Positions 9,403 through 18,580 of a DNA stretch of 64,000 nt are shown here, piece after piece. Under the pieces are notes generated by a model. It had not been told where the DNA came from. It worked only from the letters and a program-made list of their open reading frames with translations, and made no database searches. The position numbers and the translations under genes were made by a program. Position 1 is the stretch's first letter. Each line of letters starts with the position of its first letter. The DNA comes from Helicobacter_J cappadocius (GTDB lineage: Bacteria > Campylobacterota > Campylobacteria > Campylobacterales > Helicobacteraceae), in assembly GCF_030686155.1 (NCBI RefSeq), contig NZ_JAUPEV010000004.1:62001-126000 (forward strand). Direction: 5' to 3'.

Positions 9403-10338
9403 TTAATTTTTCATCCTTGAATAAATACTCGCTAAAATTCCTCCTGATATATTGTGCCATACACTAAATATGGCAGCAGGGACACTTGCAAGAGGATAAA
9501 ACGCGAAGTGTGTAACAGCTAAAGAAGCTGCTAATCCAGAGTTTTGCATACCTACCTCAATTGAAATCGCCTTTATTTTTGCCAACGGTTGTTTTGTAAT
9601 TTTTCCTATCACAAAGCCCAACAAATAGCCAAAAAGATTATGTAAAATAACGATTAAAACAATCATAAAACTACTTGAGAGGAGATTTGCAGAATTTCTA
9701 CTCACAATTGAAGCAATGATAGCAACAATACCAATAGTTGATATAAGAGGCAACACTCCTTGTATCAAGTGTGCAAATTTTGGGAAAAATTTATGAATAA
9801 TAGCTCCCAAGATAATAGGGATAATAACAACCTGAACGATACTATAAAACATTCCAAACATATCAATCTTTATGCTCTCACCAGCTAAGATATAAATTAG
9901 AAACGGGGTCATAATAGGTGCTAGAAAAGTTGTACAACTAGTAATAGCCACCGATAATGCTACATCGCCTTTTGACAAATAGGTGATAACATTTGAGCTT
10001 GTTCCACCCGGACTTGCCCCAACAAGTATAACTCCAATAGCAATTTCCACAGGAAGTGCAAAAACCTTCACTAGCACAAAAGCTAAAAATGGCATCACTA
10101 CAAATTGAGCAACCACGCCTATAATCACTTCTTTTGGTTTTTTGAAAAGTAGTTTAAAGTCTTGTATTTTTATGCTCAATCCCATTCCAAACATAATCAA
10201 ACCCAATAGAGGATTGATAAAAATAGGTCTAATGAATGAAAAATAACTAGGAAAGAATAATGCTAAAGCCGTAAAAATAACCACAATAAGTGCCAAATAT
10301 TTAGCACTAAAATCACTTATGCTTCTAAAAAAATTCAT
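9403..10338 (-). CDS. Bile acid:sodium symporter family transporter
   Basis: About 311 residues with some nine or ten hydrophobic segments. Recognisable family features are the glycine-rich LGLIMFGMGLSIK near residue 50 and the helix-crossing VGASPGGTSSNVITYLSKGDVALSV (Na+ site region) near residue 110. The second crossover helix ISIEVGMQNSGLAASLA is near residue 265. The sequence resembles bacterial YocS/PanS-type members that carry small organic anions; the natural substrate is unknown. TTG-ATG-ATG are in line; the second ATG (10338) has the best spacing to AGGA. Convergent with the LtaS-like gene. Confidence 0.85.
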   Translation of the reverse strand: MNFFRSISDFSAKYLALIVVIFTALALFFPSYFSFIRPIFINPLLGLIMFGMGLSIKIQDFKLLFKKPKEVIIGVVAQFVVMPFLAFVLVKVFALPVEIAIGVILVGASPGGTSSNVITYLSKGDVALSVAITSCTTFLAPIMTPFLIYILAGESIKIDMFGMFYSIVQVVIIPIILGAIIHKFFPKFAHLIQGVLPLISTIGIVAIIASIVSRNSANLLSSSFMIVLIVILHNLFGYLLGFVIGKITKQPLAKIKAISIEVGMQNSGLAASLAVTHFAFYPLASVPAAIFSVWHNISGGILASIYSRMKN

Positions 10339-10399
10339 CATCAAATCCTGCCCCCTCTAAAGATATTACTTAAAATGTTATTGTGATAGTTTTGTCTTG

Positions 10400-10429
10400 A
10401 ATTTAGGCCTGTAGTTACAGACCTAAATT
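10400..10429 (-). terminator. Hairpin just downstream of gltA
   Basis: Two 14-base arms (10400-10413 and 10416-10429) pair with one G-T wobble around a two-base loop, five bases after the gltA stop. On the minus strand no T-run follows, so it may be a processing or stabilising stem rather than a classical intrinsic terminator. Confidence 0.5.
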
Positions 10430-10433
10430 AAAA

Positions 10434-11717
10434 TTATTTACCCAAATACACCTGTCTAGGACGGGTGATTCTTGCGTGAGGATTTTTAATATGTTCAAGT
10501 AATTGAGCACACCAGCCAGGCATTCTACCTATTACGAAAATCGGAGTAAAAAGCTGTGTAGGGATTTTTAATGCTGTTAAAATAATACCTGAGTAGAAAT
10601 CTACATTTGGATACAAGTTTCTTTCTATAAAGTATTCATCACTTAAAGCAACTTCTTCTACTTTTTGAGCTATTTCACTCAAATGATGATCCATGCGAAT
10701 ACCTTTTTTATCTAATTCATCTTTTAGATTTTTCAACACCTTCGCTCGGGGATCGTAGTTTTTATATACCCTATGTCCAAAACCCATCAACCTAAAAGGA
10801 TCATTTTTGTCTTTTGCTCTATCAATAAATTTATCAACATTTTTAACATCACCTATTTCGTTGAGCTGTTTGAGAACCTTTTCATTTGCTCCCCCGTGTG
10901 CTGGTCCCCATAGAGCGGAAATACCTGCAGCAATAGCTGCATAAGGATGCACACCTGTTGAGGCAACATTTCTAACTGTCGTTGTAGAAGCATTCTGACC
11001 GTGATCGGCATGAAGAGTAAAAATTTTATCTAACGCCTCAATCTCTAAAGATGTAATTTCTTCTGTTCCCTTAATAGTCTGCTTGAGCTTTCCGTGCGGA
11101 TAAGCTCGTAACATATACAGAAAATTTTCCACATAAGAACGTTGAATATCTGGATAAATAAAAGGAGCTCCCACAGAATTTCTATAGCAAAATGCAACCA
11201 TTGTGGGTATTTTTGCAATAATCCTTCGCGCCATTGTCTGATAATCATCTTCATCTTCCATATCTTTATGATCAAAATATAAAGTGGATAGCACTGAGAC
11301 CCCTGAAGACAAAGTTGCCATAGGATGTGCTCCATCAGGAAAAGCTGAAAAAAGATTTATCAATCCTTCATGTAAAAAACTGCGATGTCTGAGTTCTAGA
11401 TCAAATTCTTTGGATTCTTTTTCATCCTTAGGTAACTCTTCATTAATAAGAAGCTTACAAACATCAGTAAATTTATACTTAGCAACTAGTTCTTCAACTT
11501 TATGCCCCTTATAAAGCAACTCTCCCTTTTTTCCATCAATGTAACTAATAGTAGATTCACAACCTGCCGTAGAGCCATATCCGGGATCATATGAAAAAAT
11601 CCCCGCCGTCTCAAATAGCTTAGAAAAATCTACAGCTTTTGGTCCTCTAGTGCAGTTGATGATATTAAAATCAAACTTCTCATTTGTCTCGTTATTAATT
11701 AAACTTATTGTTCCCAT
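10434..11717 (-). CDS. gltA: Citrate synthase (type II)
   Basis: First enzyme of the TCA cycle: acetyl-CoA plus oxaloacetate gives citrate. About 427 residues. The N-terminal domain of hexameric citrate synthases is present (TRGPKAVDFSKLFE, STAGCESTISYIDG). Active-site histidines are in TLHADHGQNASTTTVR and GPAHGGANEKV, and the catalytic aspartate region is GRMPGWCAQLLEHI. The ATG at 11717 is preceded by AAGGA eight bases away; the longer frame to 11768 has no support. It is divergent from icd across a 173-base region with -10-like TAGAAT (gltA) and TATTAT (icd) elements. Confidence 0.97.
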   Translation of the reverse strand: MGTISLINNETNEKFDFNIINCTRGPKAVDFSKLFETAGIFSYDPGYGSTAGCESTISYIDGKKGELLYKGHKVEELVAKYKFTDVCKLLINEELPKDEKESKEFDLELRHRSFLHEGLINLFSAFPDGAHPMATLSSGVSVLSTLYFDHKDMEDEDDYQTMARRIIAKIPTMVAFCYRNSVGAPFIYPDIQRSYVENFLYMLRAYPHGKLKQTIKGTEEITSLEIEALDKIFTLHADHGQNASTTTVRNVASTGVHPYAAIAAGISALWGPAHGGANEKVLKQLNEIGDVKNVDKFIDRAKDKNDPFRLMGFGHRVYKNYDPRAKVLKNLKDELDKKGIRMDHHLSEIAQKVEEVALSDEYFIERNLYPNVDFYSGIILTALKIPTQLFTPIFVIGRMPGWCAQLLEHIKNPHARITRPRQVYLGK

Positions 11718-11890
11718 TCTGCAATCCTTTCGATTTTTTGAACAAACCATATTAATCATTCTACACATAAAGACTTAATCTAACTTAATCCAAACAAAAA
11801 ATATCAAATAAAATCAAATATCTCATATAATTTTATTTTTTAGTGCTAAACTATGCGATATTATTTTTAAAACTTCAAAGGAGAAATCAA

Positions 11891-13183
11891 ATGTCAAATT
11901 TCAATGGCTATAATCCAAAATTCTTGCAACTACCTAAAGAAGGTGAAGCAATCACTTTAGACTCAAACGGAAAATTAAAAGTCCCCAATAATCCAGTAAT
12001 ACCCTATATTGAAGGAGATGGTATTGGAGTAGATATTACCCCCGCAATGATAAAAGTTATCGATGCTAGTATTCAAAAAGCATACAAAGGTGAGAGAAAA
12101 ATTTCTTGGTATGAAGTTTATACAGGTGAAAAATGCTTTAATAAATTTAAAAATGAATCATCTCTTACGCCAATGCAACAATGGCTATTACCAGATACTA
12201 TAGATGCAATCAACTATTTCAAAGTATCTATCAAAGGTCCTTTAACAACTCCTGTAGGGGAAGGATTTAGATCGCTCAATGTTGCATTACGTCAAATGAT
12301 GGATTTATATGTTTGTTTGCGTCCAGTGAGATGGTATGGTAGTCCAAGTCCAGTAAAAGAACCAAACAAAGTAGATATGGTTATATTTCGCGAGAATAGC
12401 GAGGATATCTATGCTGGAATTGAATTTCCACAAGGAACTCCTGAAGCAAAAAAAATTATTGATTTCTTGATGAATGAAATGAAAGTTACCAAAATTCGTT
12501 TTCCTCAAAGTAGTGGTATAGGTATCAAACCTGCAAGTAAAGAAGGCACCGATCGCTTGGTAAGAAAAGCCATTGAATATGCTATAGATAACGATAGAGA
12601 TTCTGTAACACTTGTGCATAAAGGTAACATTATGAAATTTACCGAAGGGGCATTTATGAAATGGGGATACGAACTAGCCCAAAAGGAATTTGGAGCAACA
12701 TTAATAGACAATGGTCCTTGGTGCAAATTTAAAAACCCAAAAACAGGGAAGGAAATCGTCATCAAAGATGTGATTGCTGATGCGTTTTTACAACAGATCC
12801 TTTTGCGTCCTGCAGAATACGATGTAATTGCCACAATGAATCTAAATGGAGACTATATTTCAGATGCACTTGCAGCAATGGTTGGAGGTATTGGAATTGC
12901 ACCAGGTGCAAATATGAATGATAGTGTTGCAATGTTTGAAGCTACACATGGAACAGCTCCAAAATATGCTAATCAAGACAAAGTCAATCCAGGATCTATT
13001 ATCTTAAGTGCAGAAATGATGCTCCGTCATATGGGATGGTTAGAAGCAGCTGATCTTGTTGTGGATTCTATGAAAAAAGCAATCCAGTCAAAAAAAGTTA
13101 CTTATGATTTTGCACGACTTATGGAAGGTGCAAAAGAAGTAAAATGTTCTGAATTTGCAGATGTAATGATTTCATATATGTAA
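11891..13183 (+). CDS. icd: Isocitrate dehydrogenase (NADP-type)
   Basis: Oxidative decarboxylation of isocitrate to 2-oxoglutarate. About 430 residues. IPYIEGDGIG is the nucleotide/substrate loop, and RSLNVALRQ and FRENSEDIYAGIE contain the isocitrate-binding arginines and serine. The catalytic lysine region is HKGNIMKFTEGAF, NGDYISDALAAMVGG binds metal, and ATHGTAPKYANQDKVNPGS is the cofactor loop with the NADP-type lysine and tyrosine pattern. AAGGAG lies seven bases before the ATG at 11891. It is next to gltA, so two successive TCA steps share a control region. Confidence 0.96.
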   Translation: MSNFNGYNPKFLQLPKEGEAITLDSNGKLKVPNNPVIPYIEGDGIGVDITPAMIKVIDASIQKAYKGERKISWYEVYTGEKCFNKFKNESSLTPMQQWLLPDTIDAINYFKVSIKGPLTTPVGEGFRSLNVALRQMMDLYVCLRPVRWYGSPSPVKEPNKVDMVIFRENSEDIYAGIEFPQGTPEAKKIIDFLMNEMKVTKIRFPQSSGIGIKPASKEGTDRLVRKAIEYAIDNDRDSVTLVHKGNIMKFTEGAFMKWGYELAQKEFGATLIDNGPWCKFKNPKTGKEIVIKDVIADAFLQQILLRPAEYDVIATMNLNGDYISDALAAMVGGIGIAPGANMNDSVAMFEATHGTAPKYANQDKVNPGSIILSAEMMLRHMGWLEAADLVVDSMKKAIQSKKVTYDFARLMEGAKEVKCSEFADVMISYM

Positions 13184-13202
13184 TTCATCTCCCCTAACAA
13201 TA

Positions 13203-13251
13203 AAACTCACACTAATACTTATTGATTATTTCTTAGGTTGTGTGTGAGTTT
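13203..13251 (+). terminator. Inverted repeat downstream of icd
   Basis: Perfect 10-base arms (AAACTCACAC at 13203-13212 and its complement at 13242-13251) with a 29-base AT-rich loop, 19 bases after the icd stop. No T-run follows, so it is either a weak terminator or an mRNA 3'-end stabiliser. Confidence 0.45.
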
Positions 13252-13292
13252 CCTATCATCTTGTTAACTTGCTTATTGGGGTATCAAAAAAT

Positions 13293-14165
13293 ATGAAAAA
13301 CTCAAAAGGACATCTTTTAGCTATTTTTACTGTTTTTGTTTGGGGCAGTACATTTAGCTCCACAAAAGCATTATTAATACATTTTAGTTCGTATGAAATT
13401 TTGATTTTTCGTTTCATAATCGCTTATATTTGTTTGTTTATATTTTATCCAAGAGTCCTAAAACCCACCTCCATAAAAGAAGAAATATTATTTGGATTAT
13501 GCGGATTAAGCGGAGTATGTCTATATTTTTTACTAGAAAATATAGCACTCGAATATACCTTTGCTTCAAATGCAGGAGTACTCGTATCTATAAATCCTAT
13601 CTATACAGCTATTTTGGGATTTATATTCTTCAAAAAACAATTAAATAAATTTTTTATCATAGGATTTTTATTTTCACTTGTTGGGGTTATTTGCATTGTT
13701 TATAAAGGTGATAGTCCTGTACATATCAATCCACTAGGTGATATTTTATGTATTTTAGCAGGTCTGTGCTGGTCTATTTATACAATTCTACTAGAAAAGC
13801 TTTTTAAAACACAAAAAAACATTCACACTCTAGCTATCACTAAAAAAATATTTTTTTACGGGGTTATATTCAGCTCTATGACCTTATTTGTCGAAGGGAT
13901 AAATCCCTCTTTAGATAGATTTTTAAACCTAAAAGATATCTTGAATCTTTTATTCTTAGGTGTAGTTGCTTCTGCTTTATGTTATTTATCTTGGGGAATT
14001 TCAATGAAGCTTTTAGGAACACTCAAGGCAAGTGCGTATATGTACACAGTACCTATTATTTCTGTCATCATAGCTTCCATCACCTTAGGAGAATCGATTA
14101 CCTATCACATTGCTATAGGGAGTATTCTAGTATTGTGTGGATTATTTTTATCTCAAAAAACATAA
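13293..14165 (+). CDS. EamA/DMT-family exporter
   Basis: About 290 residues in ten predicted helices, two EamA halves. Half one has the family start FTVFVWGSTFSSTKALL and the acidic/aromatic helix end of the drug/metabolite transporter type. Half two opens at LGDILCILAGLCWSIYTILLEK. The ATG at 13293 is chosen; the frame also has an in-line TTG at 13269. Substrate (amino acids or metabolites in this superfamily) cannot be inferred. A second, divergent DMT gene lies at 58797. Confidence 0.85.
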   Translation: MKNSKGHLLAIFTVFVWGSTFSSTKALLIHFSSYEILIFRFIIAYICLFIFYPRVLKPTSIKEEILFGLCGLSGVCLYFLLENIALEYTFASNAGVLVSINPIYTAILGFIFFKKQLNKFFIIGFLFSLVGVICIVYKGDSPVHINPLGDILCILAGLCWSIYTILLEKLFKTQKNIHTLAITKKIFFYGVIFSSMTLFVEGINPSLDRFLNLKDILNLLFLGVVASALCYLSWGISMKLLGTLKASAYMYTVPIISVIIASITLGESITYHIAIGSILVLCGLFLSQKT

Positions 14166-14173
14166 CAAGAATT

Positions 14174-14581
14174 CTACAAAAAAATATTAGGCTTTTTGTC
14201 AAATATTTTTTTCAAGGATGTGATTTTTGTCTTTAGGATATATAAATTCTCAAATAATTTCTCATGATTCAATCTATAACATCGATCTATATGCAACACA
14301 TCAGAATGATATTGTCCATAAATATCATATTCACAAATAATATCTTTTCCTAAGCTTTCATTCATCGCTTTATAATAATATTTTTCATAATCAACCAAAA
14401 TTTTTGCCTTAAGACTTTGTGCAGCTTTTGCATCTTTTGATTCTAAGATTTTTTCACACTCCTGGATCATTCGTTCAATATCTAATAAAACATCAAAATT
14501 AGGTTTTGAATAAAATGATTGTTCTTCTGTAATATTTTGAGATTTTTTTCCACTATTAGAAAACGAAATAGATTTTTTCAT
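14174..14581 (-). CDS. Hypothetical protein, 135 residues
   Basis: I do not recognise this protein. It is lysine-rich and has no membrane segment or signal peptide. Residues about 30-60 (VLLDIERMIQECEKILESKDAKAA) and the C-terminal 30 residues look helical and charged. A good AAGGA lies seven bases before the ATG, so it is probably expressed. An AT-only inverted repeat (14178-14188 with 14202-14212) overlaps its 3' end and may end transcription from both convergent genes. It sits between a DMT exporter and the tRNA cluster. Confidence 0.6.
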   Translation of the reverse strand: MKKSISFSNSGKKSQNITEEQSFYSKPNFDVLLDIERMIQECEKILESKDAKAAQSLKAKILVDYEKYYYKAMNESLGKDIICEYDIYGQYHSDVLHIDRCYRLNHEKLFENLYILKTKITSLKKIFDKKPNIFL

Positions 14582-14708
14582 ATAAAATCCTTATGAATTA
14601 TTATTAATATTTTTATAGGATATTATACAACTATTTTTGCTGTTAATAAACAAAATATTTATCTATTTCTATTTTTTATTACCTATTATATGATTTTTTA
14701 TAATTTGA

Positions 14709-15122
14709 TTATTTTTGTTCTACCCAATAATCATAATATCCTTCATCTGATAAGGATAAATTACCCTCAATAGAAAAATCACTGATTTTTGTAAATACAG
14801 GATGATACAAAACAATAAAAAGCCTCTTATCATTTATCCAGTCACTAATATAATTTATCAATATATGATCACAAGCCTTCCAATCAATAGGATTTTTTTG
14901 ATTGAACTGAATAAAAAAATCATAGTGTTTTTTATCATTGAATGAAAATGTTTTTGGTTCTATTTCTTTTTTCTCAGCCTCAGGTGATGAATTTAGAATT
15001 TGAGTAAGTTTGATGCTAGAACACCGGCATTCAAATTTAAAAGTTTTTTCAAGTGCCTCTAATTGTAAAATTCCATATGTGCCATAAAGATTTTTAATCT
15101 GACTGCTGTGCCAATTCTCCAT
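14709..15122 (-). CDS. Hypothetical protein, 137 residues
   Basis: Not recognised. A soluble, aromatic-rich protein with a CRCS motif near residue 32 and an acidic C-terminus rich in tyrosine (EGYYDYWVEQ). There is no signal peptide. Only GGGG about 10 bases before the ATG suggests a ribosome site. It lies 168 bases from the tRNA-Arg gene, a common insertion point for foreign DNA. Together with the gene at 14174 it could be island remnant or lineage-specific cargo. No function is proposed. Confidence 0.55.
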   Translation of the reverse strand: MENWHSSQIKNLYGTYGILQLEALEKTFKFECRCSSIKLTQILNSSPEAEKKEIEPKTFSFNDKKHYDFFIQFNQKNPIDWKACDHILINYISDWINDKRLFIVLYHPVFTKISDFSIEGNLSLSDEGYYDYWVEQK

Positions 15123-15289
15123 TGTTTATTGCCCCTATTGAGATAATTTTTATTTTTAGATTATTTGAATTCGATGAGATATGTCATTTTTCTAAGATTC
15201 TTACTATTGTAATACCCTATTATGAATTCAATGATAACAGATATGGTTTTGATACTTTTGTTTTTTTGAATAATTCGAAATTATAGAAG

Positions 15290-15366
15290 TGGTACGCCCG
15301 GCAGGATTCGAACCTGCGACCTACGGCTTAGAAGGCTGTTGCTCTATCCAACTGAGCTACGAGCGC
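15290..15366 (-). tRNA. tRNA-Arg (anticodon TCT)
   Basis: A 77-base cloverleaf with encoded CCA. The acceptor arm is GCGCTCG with its partner including a G-T first pair. The D-arm is AGCTCAGTTGGATAGAGC, the anticodon loop CTTCTAA and the T-loop TTCGAAT. The anticodon stem has one A-C mismatch. First base at 15366. It is last in the minus-strand order of a four-tRNA cluster. Confidence 0.93.
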
Positions 15367-15378
15367 GTAAAATCTGGG

Positions 15379-15455
15379 TGGTACGCTCGAAGGGAGTCGA
15401 ACCCATAACCCCCAGATCCGAAGTCTGGTGCTCTATCCAATTGAGCTACGAACGC
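15379..15455 (-). tRNA. tRNA-Arg (anticodon TCG)
   Basis: A 77-base cloverleaf with CCA. The anticodon stem CCAGA/TCTGG encloses CTTCGGA, giving anticodon TCG. The T-loop is TTCGACT. It is 12 bases from the preceding tRNA-Arg(TCT), so probably co-transcribed. Confidence 0.93.
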
Positions 15456-15492
15456 AGAAATAGTTTTATCAAGTAAATTAATAATATATATA

Positions 15493-15570
15493 TGGGGTGG
15501 GAGATGGGGATCGAACCCACGACCCTCAGAGCCACAACCTGATGCTCTAACCAACTGAGCTACACCCACC
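15493..15570 (-). tRNA. tRNA-His (anticodon GTG)
   Basis: A cloverleaf with anticodon loop TTGTGGC (GTG). It has the histidine-specific extra 5' G opposite C73, and CCA is encoded. The D-arm is AGCTCAGTTGGTTAGAGC and the T-loop TTCGATC. Confidence 0.93.
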
Positions 15571-15590
15571 ATAAAAATTCTAAAAATGCA

Positions 15591-15668
15591 TGGTCGGGGC
15601 GAAAGGATTCGAACCTTCGACCCCTTGGTCCCAAACCAAGTGCGCTAACCAGACTGCGCTACGCCCCG
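15591..15668 (-). tRNA. tRNA-Pro (anticodon TGG)
   Basis: A cloverleaf with acceptor CGGGGCG/CGCCCCG, anticodon loop TTTGGGA (TGG) in the stem CTTGG/CCAAG, and CCA encoded. It is first in transcription order of the Pro-His-Arg-Arg cluster. Confidence 0.93.
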
Positions 15669-15742
15669 AAAAACATCTTATAGAAGGGCGAATTATACTC
15701 AACTCAAGAGCTTTTGTCAAGATAAAACAGAGTGCTTTAAAA

Positions 15743-17689
15743 TTATTTTTGTCTCAAGGGGATGCTTAAGCGATATTTAAACATCATTCGATCTAATGCC
15801 TCTTTTATGACTTCTTTTGCATCTGTATAAAAAGCTTCTACATCATCTCTATCCAAATGCAGAGAAGCAATCATTAAGCTTTGAGACATATGAGCTAAAC
15901 TCCCTTCAAACATTATCCCCACAAACGGAGACGAAAAACTTTTTTTTGCACATATTGAATTCACCTCATCAATGAGTGCAAAAAGTTCGCGTTTGTTTTT
16001 TACATTTGTTTGAAACATATTTTTTAGTTCATCTCTAAAATCCGATATTTCTTGGATATAAAAATCCGTACGAACATCGTTAAATGCCATTCTTGTTTTG
16101 GATGTGAAATAAGATTTGATTTGACTAACAAGCTTCTTTTTTTTGATTTTCACCAAATCAAACTCACTTGGACGAGTAGCTCTAGCTCCCTCTATATAAG
16201 CCCCTTCACCAAGATTAAGTGCCATTTTTGGATTAAAAGTTTTGATGGCTTGAGTGATATTTTGAATAGAAAGTAAAAATATGGAATCACTATAAACAAC
16301 TTTGTCAAAATTCCCCCTTACCCTAGAAGCATCAGCAGGTAAAACAAAGCCTTCTTGCCCATAATAAGAATGAGAAGCGTGTTTACCAAGACCTTCTATA
16401 TAACCACAATCCAAACCACATAGCAACACTTCAGAACCGAGCTGACAAGCTAAAGCAAAACCTGCATTCCCAACAAAGGGGGCAGAAAACTCTATTACAC
16501 TTTTGGAATTATATAAATACCCACTACTACTTCCTCCACGCATAAAAATATAGCTTTCTTTACCTAGTGATAGAACCTCTGGATTAGTCATATTTGCACA
16601 CAGTAAGGGAGTATCTCCCAATGGTGCTTCTTTTAAAACATCTTTGAGATAATCAATTCTCTCTATTTCTATTTGAAAATCCGGATTTATTCCATAAGCC
16701 TTCAGAGGTTTTAAGGCCGTACCACAACTGAAAATAATCATCTTGTCTTGATTTTCTTTGATAAAAGGAAGCAATCCATCCAAACTAGCACCATTACCCA
16801 CAACACAAATAGGAGCATTTACTCTTTGAGGAAGATTTAATACAGGATAGGCATTTGCATCAAAAGAAATATTTTTTAAAGTATTTTGCACCCCTATAAT
16901 TTCGTCTTCAAAACTCCCCCACCCTCTTGAATTACTTGCATATTCTTCATCAATTACTTGTTTAGAAGCATCTAGTTTTGGGCTTGAGTAGAGTTTAAGT
17001 TCAAGCCTTAGAAAGTTATTAGTGATCTTTTTTTGAGAAAAGAAACTACGGACAAAAAATTTATCTATAAGATCTTTAACAAATAAATAACAACTTTTTG
17101 GAGAAACATTTTCAAATAATTTTTCATAATCTACAAAATAACAACTCACTCTAAACATATCTATATTTTCTTCAAAAATAAGCAAAGAATGGAAAAATAC
17201 GCCTCTCTCGCGTATAAATTCCAAAAACATTCCACCTAATAGTCCAAAAATGTTTGTAGATGGCAAAAAAGATCGGCTCAAATAGTATTCTTTGATGCCT
17301 CCATGTTTGTGTAATAAATCAATAAACTCATTGCAAACTTTCCCGGTAATAGGAAGTTTTGATGTATCCATTTTGTCTAAATAGATATGATTTGTATAGA
17401 TTTTCCATTTAGGATTTGCAATGGGCGATTGAGAGAGTTCTTCGCAGACATTAACCATTTGATGACCATCTGCATTGCTAGGATAAGAAAGCTCTCCTGT
17501 TTTGAGATTAATAATATTAAGGCCTTTTTCATCAAAGAGCAAATTATAATCTATAGGTTCAGATTTCAGCACATCAAAAAGATCCGGGGAAGTACGACGA
17601 AAATATTCCATATTTCTGATGAATCTTTGTGAAATTTCTTGTTCTATTTTCTCCTTATTTTGGCTCTTTAAAACCTCTAAAAATGTCAT
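15743..17689 (-). CDS. Maf-family motility accessory factor (flagellin glycosyltransferase family)
   Basis: A 648-residue protein of the Maf/DUF115 family, thought to transfer pseudaminic-type sugars onto flagellin in Campylobacter and Helicobacter. An N-terminal family-specific region of about 250 residues is followed by the nucleotide-binding core. That core has VVGNGASLDGLLPFIKEN (glycine-rich loop), IIFSCGTALKPLKAYGINPDF, PLLCANMTNP and a CGLDCGY segment. A helical C-terminal region follows. The start has AAGGAAAAAA before the ATG. A G11 tract lies 111 bases upstream. PseB at 31-32 kb makes the matching sugar precursor. Confidence 0.85.
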   Translation of the reverse strand: MTFLEVLKSQNKEKIEQEISQRFIRNMEYFRRTSPDLFDVLKSEPIDYNLLFDEKGLNIINLKTGELSYPSNADGHQMVNVCEELSQSPIANPKWKIYTNHIYLDKMDTSKLPITGKVCNEFIDLLHKHGGIKEYYLSRSFLPSTNIFGLLGGMFLEFIRERGVFFHSLLIFEENIDMFRVSCYFVDYEKLFENVSPKSCYLFVKDLIDKFFVRSFFSQKKITNNFLRLELKLYSSPKLDASKQVIDEEYASNSRGWGSFEDEIIGVQNTLKNISFDANAYPVLNLPQRVNAPICVVGNGASLDGLLPFIKENQDKMIIFSCGTALKPLKAYGINPDFQIEIERIDYLKDVLKEAPLGDTPLLCANMTNPEVLSLGKESYIFMRGGSSSGYLYNSKSVIEFSAPFVGNAGFALACQLGSEVLLCGLDCGYIEGLGKHASHSYYGQEGFVLPADASRVRGNFDKVVYSDSIFLLSIQNITQAIKTFNPKMALNLGEGAYIEGARATRPSEFDLVKIKKKKLVSQIKSYFTSKTRMAFNDVRTDFYIQEISDFRDELKNMFQTNVKNKRELFALIDEVNSICAKKSFSSPFVGIMFEGSLAHMSQSLMIASLHLDRDDVEAFYTDAKEVIKEALDRMMFKYRLSIPLRQK

Positions 17690-17799
17690 TTTTTTCCTTT
17701 TAATATTCTAATCTTTATAGGAATGATTCCATATTTTTTTAAATCTTCACATCTAGTCTTTTATTGATAAAATACAAGGTTTTTATATAATAGCATCTG

Positions 17800-17810
17800 C
17801 CCCCCCCCCC
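17800..17810 (-). repeat. G11 tract (minus strand) in the region upstream of the Maf gene
   Basis: Eleven C on the plus strand, just 3' of the Wzz-like stop codon and 111 bases before the Maf start. On the minus strand it is followed after seven bases by TATTATATAA, a good -10-like element. The tract would therefore occupy the spacer or -35 region of a maf promoter. It does not lie in any supported ORF. Confidence 0.85.
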
Positions 17811-17814
17811 ATCA

Positions 17815-18570
17815 TCAATTTCTTGATCTAAAATTTCTAAAAAAGTCCGCTACAAAAGCACTAAAGATTGATATCATCAATGCAGAGACAACCAAAAAAA
17901 CCCACATTTTACCCTGTGTGAGCTGAGAGGAAACATTTGTCCATACGACCATATCCTCAATATCACTATTATATTTTTTACTCAACTCACTTGAAATAAT
18001 CACGCCATTTTTTAAAATCTCTTGAATTTGAGATTGCAAAAATCCAAAATTACTTGCTTTAGAGTTATTTTTATAATAATCATCATAAATCTCTTTAAGG
18101 TAGTTTTTTACACTATTGGCTTGAGGAGAATTCTGAACATACCACACAATCATATCTGCATATTTTTGAGCCGTAGGTTTATCAGGTGCTTGGATATTAA
18201 TCCAAAAAATATCTGGACTTTGAGGAGATGGGGGTATAGTGACATCCATATTTTGGATAGACTCTATGGCTTTAGGATCTAAATTTGTAGATTTAATATT
18301 TTGCTTCAGGAGATTTAGATTTTGCGTAATAGCACGATTAGATAACAAAGCTTTAGTATCGCTCATAGGATTGGTAAGATTTTTTGACTGAATAGAAAAC
18401 AAATAATGATCTGTCGTTTCTTTGAAATTGGATTTTTTTGCATTCTGAACATCCTCATATTTGATAAACCCTACACCTAAAGCCATAACAATGATAAAAA
18501 CAACCAACACTATCTTGTAATTCCTCATAAACAAATAAAGTATCTCTTTAGACTCATTATTCTCTTTCAT
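17815..18570 (-). CDS. Wzz-like polysaccharide chain-length determinant
   Basis: About 251 residues with one helix near residues 17-37 and another near 225-245, enclosing a helical periplasmic domain. This is the topology of polysaccharide co-polymerases of the Wzz type. The stretch ITQNLNLLKQNIKS and the alpha-helical C-terminal half fit, although sequence identity to classic Wzz is low by eye. The start at 18570 has AAGGGG four to five bases upstream. It lies 10 bases downstream of the Wzy/EpsG-like gene, so the pair probably sets length and polymerisation of the same glycan. Confidence 0.7.
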   Translation of the reverse strand: MKENNESKEILYLFMRNYKIVLVVFIIVMALGVGFIKYEDVQNAKKSNFKETTDHYLFSIQSKNLTNPMSDTKALLSNRAITQNLNLLKQNIKSTNLDPKAIESIQNMDVTIPPSPQSPDIFWINIQAPDKPTAQKYADMIVWYVQNSPQANSVKNYLKEIYDDYYKNNSKASNFGFLQSQIQEILKNGVIISSELSKKYNSDIEDMVVWTNVSSQLTQGKMWVFLVVSALMISIFSAFVADFFRNFRSRN

Positions 18571-18580
18571 AAAACCCCTT

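Noticed and set aside
13203..13251. Strong intrinsic terminator after icd
   Set aside because: The stem is perfect but the loop is long and there is no T-run; kept only as a weak terminator.
17800..17810. Tract as a switch of the Wzz-like protein
   Set aside because: The Wzz-like stop (17815-17817) is read before the tract, so length changes cannot alter its frame; no other ORF with start crosses it.
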